Shown one piece after another: positions 1 through 12,010 of a DNA stretch of 64,000 nt; positions within the stretch are counted from its first letter, which is position 1, and every line of letters begins with the position of its first letter. Made by a program: the position numbers and the translations under genes. The notes beneath the pieces were generated by a model. The model was not told the DNA's origin. It searched no databases and worked only from the letters and a program-made list of their open reading frames with translations. Source of the stretch: Owenia fusiformis (Eukaryota; Annelida; Polychaeta; Sabellida; Oweniidae); NCBI GenBank assembly GCA_903813345.2, contig CAIIXF020000012.1, positions 7,773,615-7,837,614 of the forward strand, written 5' to 3'.

Positions 1-3000
1 TATTATTTATTAATAAAAAACATACATTACCTGCCAGGCTTCTAACTATACGTTCCACTTCACTTTGTATAGTTTTATCTATCCCAGAACGACCTTGGAT
101 CTCTAATACAATTTGGTTTATCCGTTTTTCACGTTACTTTCAATTAGAATGGATGTCTTGTACTCTATTGTTCCGACGCTATCTCTAGATCCAACCTGCT
201 TCTATTAGAATAATTGGTGTCTCAAAATGCAAAGGTTACGTTTTGTATTCCTGAGTAGTCACGATGATGACGTTTGTCTTTTAGAACGTCACTTAAGTAA
301 GTGATTAATTTCCAATTCCTGTGTTAAATACACTCCGGATCAGACAAGATTCCATACAATTCAAATATTAATAACCCCGACATAGGTATGTCTTTATTTT
401 ATTGAATCAACTGCGAGTATTTTACTGTAACATATTCAATTTATGATTCCTTGATTTCCTCATGAATATATTTTGTATATATCCTTATTTATTTCGTAAC
501 AATACGTTCCATATGTTGCGAGTGAACTGTAAGATCTATATTTTCGCAGAATTGGAAAAGTTTGTAATTATTTGACGGTAATATTTGCAAATTACAGTTC
601 TCATAAATATCGAAACTAGTCCGTAACGTTTTTATTCAATTATCACGAAATACATTCCCTACTATCTCAAGCTTTTGAAACATGTAAAAGGTTCACAACT
701 TATCATGGTTCTTCGATGTCTTATCGATATCTATCCCAATTGAGCTTATTTATGAAAGCAAACTTCTGATTCATTGAGCATATAAGATAACGTATCTTCG
801 AAAGCGTTTCTTAATGTTTCTGTCTACGGCGCCTGACATGAAAATATGTGATTTTACTATTGCGAAGATAATTAAATGCGCTTTAAAGGGATTACATATT
901 GTAATTCGTAGTGATTCCTTTTGTTTTTATCTATATTCCGTCTCATTTCTTTGACAGATTTTACTATCGTGCCATTTCGTAAGATTTCAATTTTGATTTG
1001 ATTTAGGAGATAAGCCACGATATCCCTTTTCAAATTATACCGAGATCCTTTGAATTACCCCTAAAATTCTCACCTCGTCTGCCCTTGATTTTTCAGATCG
1101 AAGCCAAAAAGTAATCAATCAAACACAACACAAAAATAAACAAGCAAAAAACAAATACATACGAAAAGCAAGCAATAAAAGTAAAGAATAAAACTCACAA
1201 AAGAAACAGGGTTCTCAGAGGAAAAACGGGACCGACACCCGAAGTTAAGAATTCACGAGGTGTCTCGAAGTAATAAAGTACCTTCAGTGATTTGTTCAAG
1301 CAATCATTTTGCTAGAAATCCATCACTGATTTGATTGATTAAAACGTCGAGGCATCAATCGGTGGGGCATGACCACCCATGAGTAGTAGGTCGTAAAGCC
1401 TCCAATACGTATGCGCTTCACGTCACTTCCATCCCACTTTTATTAATCGCACCTGATAAAGTGTATACCAGACGGAAATTGGCATTCTGACTAAACGAAT
1501 TACAAAGGAAATAGTGAACAATATTGATAAATTCAATAACTGCAAATTGACGACGTTTGTAATAGTTCGAAATCTTCTATGCAATCAATAACATGACTTA
1601 CACCCCCTTCAAAAGTTTGGCAACTGGAATTCAACGTTTAAAAGCAATACCCGGTAGTTATAACGTGTAAAGGCTTGTTATTTTGGTCTTAACTTTGTTT
1701 CTCAGTTCTAAAGATTCGAAGTACAAATGGCTTGGAACAAAAGTGGTCCGAAATTAGACATGGATGTCAATCTTTTATAGGGGGAGGGGAGAGTGTAAAT
1801 TCACTATATGGCGCAAGAGAGTGGGCCCCGATGCATCGCAATTTTAGAAGATTGCTGAAGATGTTTTGAGGAACAAATCAAAGTCCTTGGAAGGTAAGGA
1901 TTAGATATTCGGTCAACGTCGACCGCGGTCCAAGAATCTTTAGACAGATAAATGTTTAGGTCACTAGTTCCGTTATGGTCAACTTTCCCTTAATTACGAC
2001 ACCCTGAAGTTCTCTAAATTCATTAAATCATATGTACATTACGAGTATAATCCGTAGTCATATAATTCCCGGGAAAGTACTTTCTCTTTCACTTTACGAC
2101 ATTGTGTCGTAAAAAATTCACTCAGTTCAGTGCATTTTTGGTTTTTATTTTTACTATTTAGATGTACATTGACATTATTTTATGCATAAATATGAGGTGA
2201 AAATATGTTCATTCTGAGTTGGCTTTTTCAATATGTTGCAAAATTGGTCTAACATGTGGTTCAAACCTGAGACGGGACTCTGAGGTAATACATATACAAA
2301 ATGCACCCAAGGTTAGGAATCGAAGAGGGCATTGACAGAAGGAAAGGATTACGCTTGCCGTCTCATCGAACTCCAATTTTCGACCGCTGAATAAAGAAAA
2401 CGTATAAAGTAATTATCTTTTTGAAGTGCCATGAAAGTAGACATCCTTCCGTATTATCTATCTTCCAATTGATTGCTCGGTTATGGCGACTGTGCCGTAT
2501 GTTCTTTGTATATACTTACGCTTTTATTACTTAAAAACAGATACAATCCAATTAGCAACAAATGAGGTCCTGGCCAAATTATTGTGTACAAAAGGTATCG
2601 TTACACCAAAATGGTGTGATTTTACCTTGGTGATATCGCACTTTAATTAATCATTTCCTCTAAATGAAAGGTGTGAATACACTTTTGCGTTTTTTCATAT
2701 CACAATCTTGAGTGGACTTCAACGTTCTGAGCTGGACATAATCACTGACTTTAGAGGCGGACTCCTATCTCGAGTGTGGGACCTATCATATCAAACGCTC
2801 ATAAATATCATTTCCCGATCGACGCAGGATATTTTGGGATATTCACCAAGATTAAAAAACCCAAGATTTAAATATTTCCCTCAGGTTCTTAATATTGAGG
2901 AATTGGGTTACACCTGGTGGTTAGCCCTCTATGTTCTATTCTGTTTCTCGTAACATACCCAAAACAGCGCGCTTTTCATCTTAGATAATACAGGGTTAAC

Positions 3001-4951
3001 ACTTGTAGATGTCGGAAGCAGAACTTAAAAATGATAAGGGATTGGTTCAAGGTAAAAAATATCATCTATATAACGCAACTCATTTTTTCACGTAAACTTA
3101 AGCCATGATTATGAATGTAAAGACAAAATTTGAGGTTTGGTTTCATATAGGGAGTGGATCAAATCATTCCGAAATTAGAACGGTATTTACTGCATGACAA
3201 TCGTGACGTTGGGATATTGATTTAGCCCCTTAAAGTTTATGGTCTTTGCACGTAACATATGGCAGACGAACCACATCAAGGATTCATCAATCGAACGATC
3301 ATCAGCGTCTTGTCATCAATAACCTTTTTCCTGTTAACAAAATTGCATCTTTTAGATAGAAAAACATCAAAGTGTTAAGTTTCAAGTAGTTATTACACCT
3401 CCCCATATTGACCGATTTATGCTTCATCAAGAAAAACAAAACATGTGGATGCTTATAAACATTCCGTTGACGTTGTAGGCGATTATCTCCCATGTTGAAA
3501 TGTCGAATACAAGAGTATCTTTCATTTTGTCAGTTTTGCCTATTTCACTAGCTATCTTACATATATACCAAGGAGGACTGTCGCCTAATATGCAATCTCT
3601 ATATTTTTCAACACCGAATCCCATCTTGAAGGACGTCGTGATTTTCACTTCAAATTTTTAATCGCAAGTTTAGGTCTTATTATTCGAAACACACGAAGTG
3701 ATCAAGATATGTATAGGAATATCCTGTGGTTTTGAAAAACTAATCATTTTTATCCTACACTTAGTGTACCAAATGTATAATAACATGAAAAAATAAATTT
3801 GATATTTATTGGCAAAATGAATATCCGGAGGATATCGTAACGATATACTCCGGGTGGAGGATATTGTGACGATATACTCCGCTTGTTGATTTCCCGCCAA
3901 ATTGACTCTATTGGGCATGAAATACATTTTACAATGATATTATACATTTAGCACACTCCTTGTAAGTGTAGGATAATAAGAACATCCTATGATTTTTTCC
4001 AGAATATCATTTTAATCTACTCGGTGATATTTATATATGCACTCGTTCGCTTCGCTCTCTCGTGCAGATATCTATATCACCTCGTAGATAAAAATGATAT
4101 TCGTCAAAATCATAGGATATCCTAGAAATATCCTTGGGTGGATATTGATATATTCATGAGTGTGCTCAGCGATTGATTAAAGATATTGATATCCATTGGT
4201 GGATATAATTTCTATTTTTGAAAAAAACATTGGATCGTCCGTTTATCCTATGGGAAAGTAATAATCATCATCAGCGAAAAAAATATTTTGAAAAATATCA
4301 AAAGAATGTTGTTCCCTTTTTTTGAATTATTTTGAAAATTAATTTGAATAATGTAATAAAATCGAACATCACTTTTAATCTAATCGAATACCACTTTTGA
4401 AACTATCGAACATCACTTTTTATCACTTTTGCTAAAATATGATATTTTGATCCACATATCAAATATATTTTCATGTGATATTCGATCTATATCCCTGCAA
4501 CCATGGGATAATAGCTCAAATCTTTGGGATTGCTGATAATGAATTTATAACCAGTTTAATGTCAGACAATAATGACATTTTGACATTTTCATTGTTGGAA
4601 AAACTCGAGATTGCATTCTGGGAGCAAATCTTTTGAAATTTGTTTGGCTGCATTTTAAACTCTCCCATAAGTTTTATATTTGATTAGATATCTCACATAC
4701 TGTATATAGATAATCTTTCTCAGAGAATAAAATCAGGATTGTGGAAAAACTTAGATACACCGTTTCTGAGAAATGACGTTACATTCTTTGCACTATGGCT
4801 CTGTACCGAATGGCATCTAACCTTGTGAATCCCACGCCACTTGGTTCAGGTAACCCAAAAACCTTCCTCCTTTTGACAGGTTGTTTTCTAATCAAAGTTC
4901 GCACGGTATATCCTTGATTAAAAAATTAAGTAAGCATTTTACGAAATTACT
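1..4951. other. AT-rich upstream tract without a supported gene
   Basis: I see no coding exon with splice signals or recognisable domains here. Two short open stretches (2708-2953 on plus, 3427-3648 on minus) have protein-like composition but match nothing I know. A small element with inverted ends lies at 1601-1795. The stretch 3690-4160 is a cluster of AT-rich palindromic fragments, including a motif resembling ACTCGTTCGCTTCGCTC at about 4041, which recurs in variant form near 16570 and 30580. Confidence 0.5.
1601..1795. mobile_element. Small TA-flanked inverted-repeat element (MITE-like)
   Basis: The left end CACCCCCTTCAAAAGTTTGG and the right end (reverse complement CACTCTCCCCTCCCCC) are imperfect inverted repeats flanked by TA on both sides. 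The left end resembles the ends of the 675-bp element at 8341-9015 (CACTCCCCTCCATAAGTTTG). TA duplication is typical of Tc1/mariner-type elements. The match is degenerate, so the ends are approximate. Confidence 0.45.
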
Positions 4952-4959
4952 TATATAAA
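4952..4959 (+). promoter_or_regulatory. Candidate TATA box of the VCBS-protein gene
   Basis: TATATAAA lies 46 bases before the chosen ATG at 5005. If used, transcription would start at about 4985 and leave a very short 5' leader. This is inferred from position and motif only. In DNA this AT-rich such a motif can arise by chance. Confidence 0.35.
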
Positions 4960-5004
4960 ATGGATACGTTAAAAAGCAAATAAAAGTAACTTGACGTGAA
5001 TCAT

Positions 5005-8000
5005 ATGAAGATGAAGGGAATTCTACTTTTATCGTGTCTTACATTTGTTTTTGCACAAGATCTACCTCGTAAAATTGGACAATTTGAAACAAGCAATCCA
5101 GCGTTTACGGATTTTTATGAGAACAGACAAGCTACACGGCCCCAGGACAGATGGAACCTTCTTTACTCATGCTTTAGTGGGGCTCCAATACCAGATTACA
5201 TACGACAGGTCCGGGGTTTTGGACAGTACCTTGGTAATGTTAACAATACAGTTGTTCAACAACTATCTGATGAGGTTGAATGGCCACGTGAACCCGGATC
5301 CATTCCTTGTAAGTTTAATGACCATGGCTATTAAAAGATGGTGAAAAATTCAGGGCGTTTAATCGTTGCTTTAACATTGAAATATTGCTTAGATTCTGAT
5401 AATAGACCAATCCAGTAAATCATGCCATCTGTTGGTAATGATGTCATTCTTACAATTTCAGTGCAGAAATAGGATTAAAATATTTCTAATTTTCAAAAAC
5501 TCCCCTAGTTTCCCTAATATACCCTAGTTTCCTTGGTTCACAAATAGAGGTCAGGATTTATTGGAAAGGTCTATTGCTTTCAAATTCAATTCAAAGATAG
5601 ATTCCACTGAAAAACGCAATGATATCTAAACTGTGTGAAAACAATCCATACCACACGAGTCCTTGCAACTGCCCTATTGTATTCTCATGTCCGATCTTCT
5701 GTGATTTATATCCAAAGAACGTGTGTACGATTTTATAGATTTTATTATATATAATATAACATATTTACAAAACTTTTTGGCATGGGTAGACGGCTATCTA
5801 TCGATCAGAGCTTGCGTAACTGTAAACAAAAGAAATGATTACGTAATCATGAGATAATGTAACGCAATGACAGCGCAAAATCATGATTATGCAACCTTAT
5901 ATAATCAATAATCTTTGGGATATATAAGTGATACATTCTCTTTGGAAATTCTGAATCTTTGTGAGCAAGAAAAATATCATATCTATTGTAGTCATAAAAT
6001 GTTATATTTCTCTCATATAGAATCTAATCAATTTTGTTAGTTCTGTCCTTAGATTAGATAACCAATATCACTGTACTTTTCCGATAGTTTTATTTATAGT
6101 TTTATTATAGTCTTATCTATATTCTATAAAAAGTATGAACATCCATAACAGCATGTTGTAAACAGTGACAGTATTTTAAAGGAGTGAAAATCAATTTAAC
6201 TATCAAAAACGTCTTCGTGTATGGGACTCCTAATAACAATACGGGTAAATAGAGGATATCATATTTATCCTATGGTTGCTATTTTTGTATGGACTTAAAA
6301 TAATTTGACCTTAAAGTTGTTGTTTTCTCATTCTTTTCTAATGTTTTCATTTTATTTTCTGTATACTTATTTTTACAAAATGATTGCATGAAAAAATTCA
6401 ACTTATTTTTACTGAGCAAGTAATCTAGTGTAACTATATTGTTGCAGATAAAACAGTCAAGTAGTTATTTTGCACCAAAATTCAAAACTAATGAAAAAAT
6501 CGTATCCGACGGATACTATCTTTAAGACGTCATATGAGTCGGATACGATTTTAGTGGCGCATTCCAAAATTATCTTGTGCTGTTATCCCCATATATATTT
6601 AGTATCCATCGGACAAATATAGATATTTGATATAATGAAATAAATTATAACTTTATCCTATACTCTCCATCCCTCATCCTACGTTTATTTCAGTTGAAGT
6701 TTTCGGACATGAAGCAATACATGCTCCCGATGGGTTCCTTGTCCCAGGCAAGGACGAGGGCACTGTGAATATCATTGACATGCGCAATAACCCTCCAACC
6801 ACACATCAGCTGATACCACGTGACTGGTGGTTTTACCACAGGGTAACGTGGATGGATATGAATGGTGATGGACGAATTGATATTGTAACTGCAAGGGCGA
6901 GAAGAGAACCAAACACAGGTTTTTACGTATTTATATTTCGTGTGATTATTCTCGTTGGGATTTCATCCGAGGTGCATTCCGTTATACCACGTCCTCATAT
7001 GCATGCATTCTGACTCTAATCTGAATTGAGCATAGTCCTTGGTCTATCATCTGATAAAAGGTGAACAAGTTTTCAAGTGTGATTGTTACCATGCATCAAT
7101 TAATTGGCTTTAACTGATCATATATTTTTACACCATGTTTTGTTGTCACTGCCTCTCACCCAAGTGGTATCATTTCATGTGGTATCATCTCATGTTAATC
7201 TGTTTCGCCATGTACAATCTCCTCATCATATCTTCATTTCTTATCATTCCTTTTCTTTTGTCATTTATGTCGTTTCCTGTAAGTTCTGGTCACGTCAAGT
7301 CATATCTTGTTACGTCTTCTCACTCAAATACACATACAGCTTATTATTAGAAATAAGGATAAATAAAAATGAATATTACGAATGTTTTGCTCCACCAAAA
7401 ATTAATAGGTCTCGACAAGGCGCCCAATAGCGTAAACTATGATTTTATCAAAGATGCCACAATAGTATGCTAAATATTAATCTATAGTTGGAAATCACCC
7501 ATTGGATTAAATATTAAGCCCTTGTATTGTTTTGTGATTTTAACACATTTATTCAGGGAAGATAATTTTCCCCCTTTCTTTGAACAGGCATCACGATCTC
7601 CGAACTGATCTGGTTGGAGCATCCTGCATCCGCCAATCCACTGTTAGAAGAGTGGGATGTAAACGTCCTAAGTGAAGATGTTGCAGACACCATGCACAGA
7701 GCACTCAATCTTACAGTTGATGGTATGTTGACAACTTAATGTCCGAGGGTCTTGCGGTCTTGGATTGTGACAAAACTTATGTGATTGATCCTAAGAGGAA
7801 AGGGGAATTTGACTATGTTTATTTGAGCGTTTGGTCATCGATTGGGATGTTGGAATTCGATTAAATTAAAATACAAGCCGTTATATTCATTCAGTCTTTA
7901 CTCATGTTGAACAAGGCCCAGTCCCAATTATGACGAGGGTACCACAGAGCAATCGAAATAAAAAAAATCACTTCCGCATATTTTCTTATTTTTCTTTTGT

Positions 8001-11000
8001 TCAATGAAACATACTTTAATTCACCCGACCGTTTCCACACCGCTAATAGGGAGGTTACGATTAGCGTAAAAATGTACGTATACCTATCCTATCCGTATGT
8101 TTGTATGGGAGGTCAGTTGAAAACATACGGGTGGGGATAGGTATACGTACAATTTTACGCTAATCTTAACCTCCCTATTAACGTACACTATACGTCTATC
8201 GGTTATATTTAAACCAGGGCGGACGTACCAAGTCATATTCACGATTGGTTACTTTTCTGGGCGAGTGTCTGTATTTTGGACGACTAACCCTAATGGATAC
8301 TGGACAAATGTAAACGAGGTAAGAAACATATCTATAACTACACTCCCCTCCATAAGTTTGACAACCTTTTTCCCCATTGAACTATGTGTTAAAGCCTATT
8401 TACGTTTGAATTTTTATTTACTTAACCGGCGATGAAATAACTTATAATATTGATGGAAACGTAACCTGACTTTATTTCCAATACCTCCAAATTTTCTCAA
8501 TTTTTTTCCTCAATTATAATAGGTCGAAAATTGATGATAAATTTGATGAATTTTTGAAAATCGTCATTCCCATGTAATCCAAGGGGAAATGGTTTTTTGA
8601 AAAACAATTTTGACTTTAAAGCCCTATAACTTTGTTGAACCTGAAAAAACATATCAATCTTTTGTTAAATAAAGTAAGCAAATTCAATTGCCTGCCTAAC
8701 TTGTATTTTTTACAAGGACTCGGATGGATGGATATTCTGTCCTATGACTTGCGGCAAACCTACCATTTCCCATTGGTTAACATGGGAATGACGATTTTCA
8801 AAAATTCATCAAATTTATCATCAATTTTCGACCTATTGTAATTGAGGAAAAAAATTGAGAACATTTGGAGGTATTGGAATTAAAGTCAAATTACGTTTCC
8901 ATCAATAGTATAAGTATTTTCATCGCAGGTTAAGTAAATAAAAATTCAAAGGTAAAGAGGCTTTAACACGTAGTTCAATGGGGAAAAAAGGTTGCCAAAC
9001 TTATGGAGGGGAGTGTATGTCTATGTTAACCGTATCGATACCCATCCTTTAAAATGCTACATTTACTACCTCCTGTAAAGCCTGTTATTCATACTCAATT
9101 TGTGAAGGGTATCATTGTTCAAACTTTTTGTGGATTCCAGCACTGTGCTCATCCATGCATGACAGAGCGTCTAGTAAAAGTTTACTTTATTTTAATAACG
9201 TTTATTTTATTGTCACTGAGTAAATCAGTCCTGTCCACATGCGCATTCAGGTTCGATCGAGAACAATTGATTCTGATATACAGCGAGGGTTCTCCGTAGA
9301 ACTAGAAGACGTCAATAACGATGGGAAACTAGATATCATTGTTCCCGACAACAGTGTTACAAATGGCTCGGTTCTTGTGTATGAGATTCCTAATGACTTC
9401 CGGTGAGTATGTTTCTCCAAAGGAGGGGGTATTCCCTAATTAAAGTTCAGAGTTGATATTGGGTCCTGTGGTATCCATGTGATTTATCCATATAAGGCTT
9501 ATACGACCATATAGGAATCCATTTTACTTTTGCCCGCCATTTTGAATGTCATGAAATAGGGAAAGAATAGGCAAAGCCACTGATACCAAGTTATACCAAA
9601 TAATTATGGGAGTTATTCACCTCTTCCGTTTCTCACAAATGAGATAGCTGCCCAAGATCAGGTGACTACTGACTTGATATTGGCTTTAGACTTGGAACTA
9701 TGATGAGTTAATGGGTTAAAGTCTCTTAATTTTTATTTTATAAAAGTTTATAATTGATTATTCTATAAAAGTATACAAGAGAACTGTTCACAATAATACA
9801 CACTTTAGTTGGGGGTCACGTTATGTGTCAATTAATGAATTTTATAACAGATTAAACATTTACATTTCCCACATAGAATGAAGGTTAGGATAATTTCAAT
9901 CTGGACATTTATTAGATCCTTAATCTAAATTTTTACATTTTCATTCATTCTAATTTTCTCTCAAATTTCATGGTAGACATGGTAGATCCATTCATCAAAC
10001 ACAACTTGCAGTCAGGGTCCTTGCAACTAAATCATTTCAGTTTCCCTTACTTTTCAGAGTAGACCCGTTCCCTAAACACAATTTGCAGTCTGGGTTTGTG
10101 CCACTAAGAGACGACGACGACGCAGGGTCACCTGGAACTGTCAACTCGTTCTATCCACGTGCAAAGTAATACTCATTAAATTAAACAAGGCGTTGACGTG
10201 CATAATATCATCACCTGCCATTTGTTTCAAACCGCCAACCGCCGAACGCGGAACACCAACTGCCGAACACAGACCACGAAAACGTTGGGGACTAACAATA
10301 TGTAATCACTTCTTGTGAAATAATGACTAAAATATATACTAGATATAGTATGGTGAGAACCTACAATGTTGAAACATTTGAAAATCGAACAAAACCGTCA
10401 TCACATAAACGATCATACATAAAGTGACGTGCAGTGCATGCAATTCATATTGAATTAGAGATACGATTTCTTTTTTTGTCATTCCATCCATTCCCGGAAT
10501 ACAAAGCACTACAGATTGTTTTTTCTAGGGTACACGTATGGGTATCTGGATATATACACCTAGAGCTGATAAGATTTTGGTTATGTAACCACCAGAAGAA
10601 GTGACAAATTGTTACGTCTCCAACTTTTTGTTGACGGTATTCGGCGGTCGGCGTTATGCGGTCGGCGACTTTAACAAATATTAATGCCTTTATAGGAACG
10701 ATATTGTTAGGTACGATATATTCACAGTGTGAATCGTCAAGTGAGTCTAGATTTACATAATGTTCTCATGTTTTAGTGCTACCGGTTCTAAGCCGTATTT
10801 AATGGTTTCCGGTGACGACGACGGGAAGGCGTACATATTGACTCCGCGAAGCCAGGATCCACGTGACTGGTCTTACGACATTCATCTTCTATTTGAATCG
10901 GACGAGGAGTTGTTTTCGCCTATAGTTGGGAAACTGTCAGCGGTGGACGCGGATGGAGATGGCTTCACCGAGATCATACTCCCTGAATACTGGGCAGATA

Positions 11001-11026
11001 TAATGCACGTCTATTCATATGCGTAA
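5005..11026 (+). CDS. Secreted VCBS/FG-GAP-like calcium-loop protein, 7 exons, 424 aa
   Basis: Exons are 5005-5308, 6694-6918, 7588-7722, 8218-8318, 9251-9402, 10058-10165 and 10777-11026. All have GT/AG boundaries and matching phases, and sum to 1275 bases including the stop. I start at ATG 5005; the frame is open upstream but offers only GTG. Residues 1-17 form a signal peptide (MKMKGILLLSCLTFVFA). Three Asp-rich loops, DMNGDGRID (156-164), DVNNDGKLD (275-283) and DADGDGFTE (399-407), match the calcium loops of FG-GAP/VCBS beta-propeller repeats as in integrin alpha chains. Several N-glycosylation sequons support secretion. No transmembrane segment follows. Related uncharacterised proteins are known from marine invertebrates. 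Binding of calcium or of carbohydrate or protein partners is inference. Introns 4 and 6 contain inverted-repeat elements, and a decayed copy of exon 6 precedes exon 6. Confidence 0.85.
6496..6552. repeat. Perfect 15-bp-arm hairpin in intron 1
   Basis: AAAATCGTATCCGAC at 6496-6510 is mirrored by its exact reverse complement at 6538-6552, with a 27-base loop. It could be a minimal fold-back relic. It is not near a splice site. Confidence 0.6.
8044..8180. repeat. Long-arm hairpin in intron 3
   Basis: Arms of about 60 bases (starting TAATAGGGAGGTTACGATTA, ending with the complementary sequence at 8161-8180) pair with few mismatches around a short loop near 8110. This looks like a small fold-back MITE just upstream of exon 4 (8218). 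Confidence 0.65.
8341..9015. mobile_element. 675-bp TA-flanked fold-back element in intron 4
   Basis: The left end CACTCCCCTCCATAAGTTTG and its reverse complement at 8996-9015 are flanked by TA (8339-8340 and 9016-9017). The inverted arms run about 250 bases, with a unique centre at roughly 8600-8750. There is no transposase. TA duplication and long arms fit a non-autonomous Tc1/mariner-type fold-back element. Related ends occur at 1601-1795 and more weakly near 11784-11883. Confidence 0.8.
9981..10035 (+). pseudogene. Decayed duplicate of exon 6 of the VCBS-protein gene
   Basis: This stretch, about 75 bases before the real exon 6, reads VDPFIKHNLQSGSLQLN, against VDPFPKHNLQSGFVPLR at the start of exon 6. 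It is preceded by TGGTAG, a weak acceptor, and has no donor or onward reading frame that fits the gene. It is best explained as a partial tandem duplication of the exon start that has decayed. Confidence 0.75.
10229..10675. repeat. Imperfect fold-back element in intron 6
   Basis: The GC-richer ends (ACCGCCAACCGCCGAACGCG at the left, its imperfect complement at about 10640-10672) and an inner pair around 10283-10318 and 10589-10625 show an inverted arrangement across about 450 bases. No target duplication is clear. Likely a MITE. Confidence 0.5.
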
Positions 11027-11398
11027 ACATAGTTCAGTGTACATATTTGTAGCTTATTTTTATATGTATGTCACAAAGATCTGTTGTTTGACTAGCTTTA
11101 ATTAAATATAGATGTTGAAAACAATATTTTTTTCATGTTTCAATGGGAACAACATTTTTAATTTTTTCTTTTCACGTTTATTTTGTTCTCCTTTGATCAG
11201 CGTTGTTTGTGTTGCCTAAAAAACTATTTCCATGAAAAACAATGATTTTTTTCTATTTTATTGATTTTTTATTTTATATTTATTTCTTATTTCCTCCATA
11301 TAACAATACATCAAAATACAAATTATTTACAGTGGACACCTAATGTAGCTGTACATTCTGCTTGATTAAACATATAAATTGAATATAATAATAGCGCA

Positions 11399-11404
11399 AA
11401 TAAA
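11399..11404 (+). promoter_or_regulatory. Candidate polyadenylation signal of the VCBS-protein gene
   Basis: AATAAA, repeated in an overlapping run, lies about 375 bases after the stop at 11026. It is the first strong hexamer after the gene, but the region is AT-rich and the true site is unproven. Confidence 0.4.
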
Positions 11405-11783
11405 TAAATAAGTATAAATAAGAGCACATTAATAGTTGTTGGGGAGGAGCAGGGAGGAATGGCGGTAAGATATACAATGACAATTAATTATGTTTTCGCC
11501 ATCTTATCTATTTGTATTGGGACTTTAAGATATTCCTGATATTCCTTTTGTCTGTAGTCGTTTTCTTTTAATCTACCGATAGTATGTTGACAAAGTGTCT
11601 GGCTTACTTTCTACTGTAGATATAAGTGCTTTATGTTTCAAGTCAACATGATAGCTAAACGTATCATGCTCACCCCACTCAATCGCATACAAGTATTTAT
11701 GTTTACTTATTTGATTAAACATGGTAACATGTACAACTGTACTGTATATGATACTCTTGTTCATTTTATGTTAAACGTTTTTA

Positions 11784-11883
11784 GACCACCCTAACAATAA
11801 GTTTGCCAACCGGGAATTCCATTGTTGGACCACTAGCTCCCGATTGTCAAACCTTTGGACGGAGAAGGGGGAGGGGGGGGGTG
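11784..11883. mobile_element. Very short inverted-repeat element related to 8341-9015
   Basis: A left end containing CCACCCTAACAATAAGTTTG and a right end with GTCAAACCTTTGGACGG followed by a G-run form an imperfect hairpin of about 100 bases, apparently between TA dinucleotides. The resemblance to the 8341 element ends is partial. Confidence 0.35.
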
Positions 11884-12010
11884 TAGACCATATTTTGTGC
11901 ACCTTGGTATAGACCATGCCCACTGCACTTTGGCTACACATACCAGATTCTGTATCAAAAATAGCTACGTATTCTGATATTCTTAGAACCTTTTTTACGT
12001 CATGTGCTGT

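Noticed and set aside
4996-5004. GTG at 4996 as start of the VCBS-protein gene
   Set aside because: An in-frame ATG at 5005 begins a good signal peptide, and animal genes rarely start at GTG.
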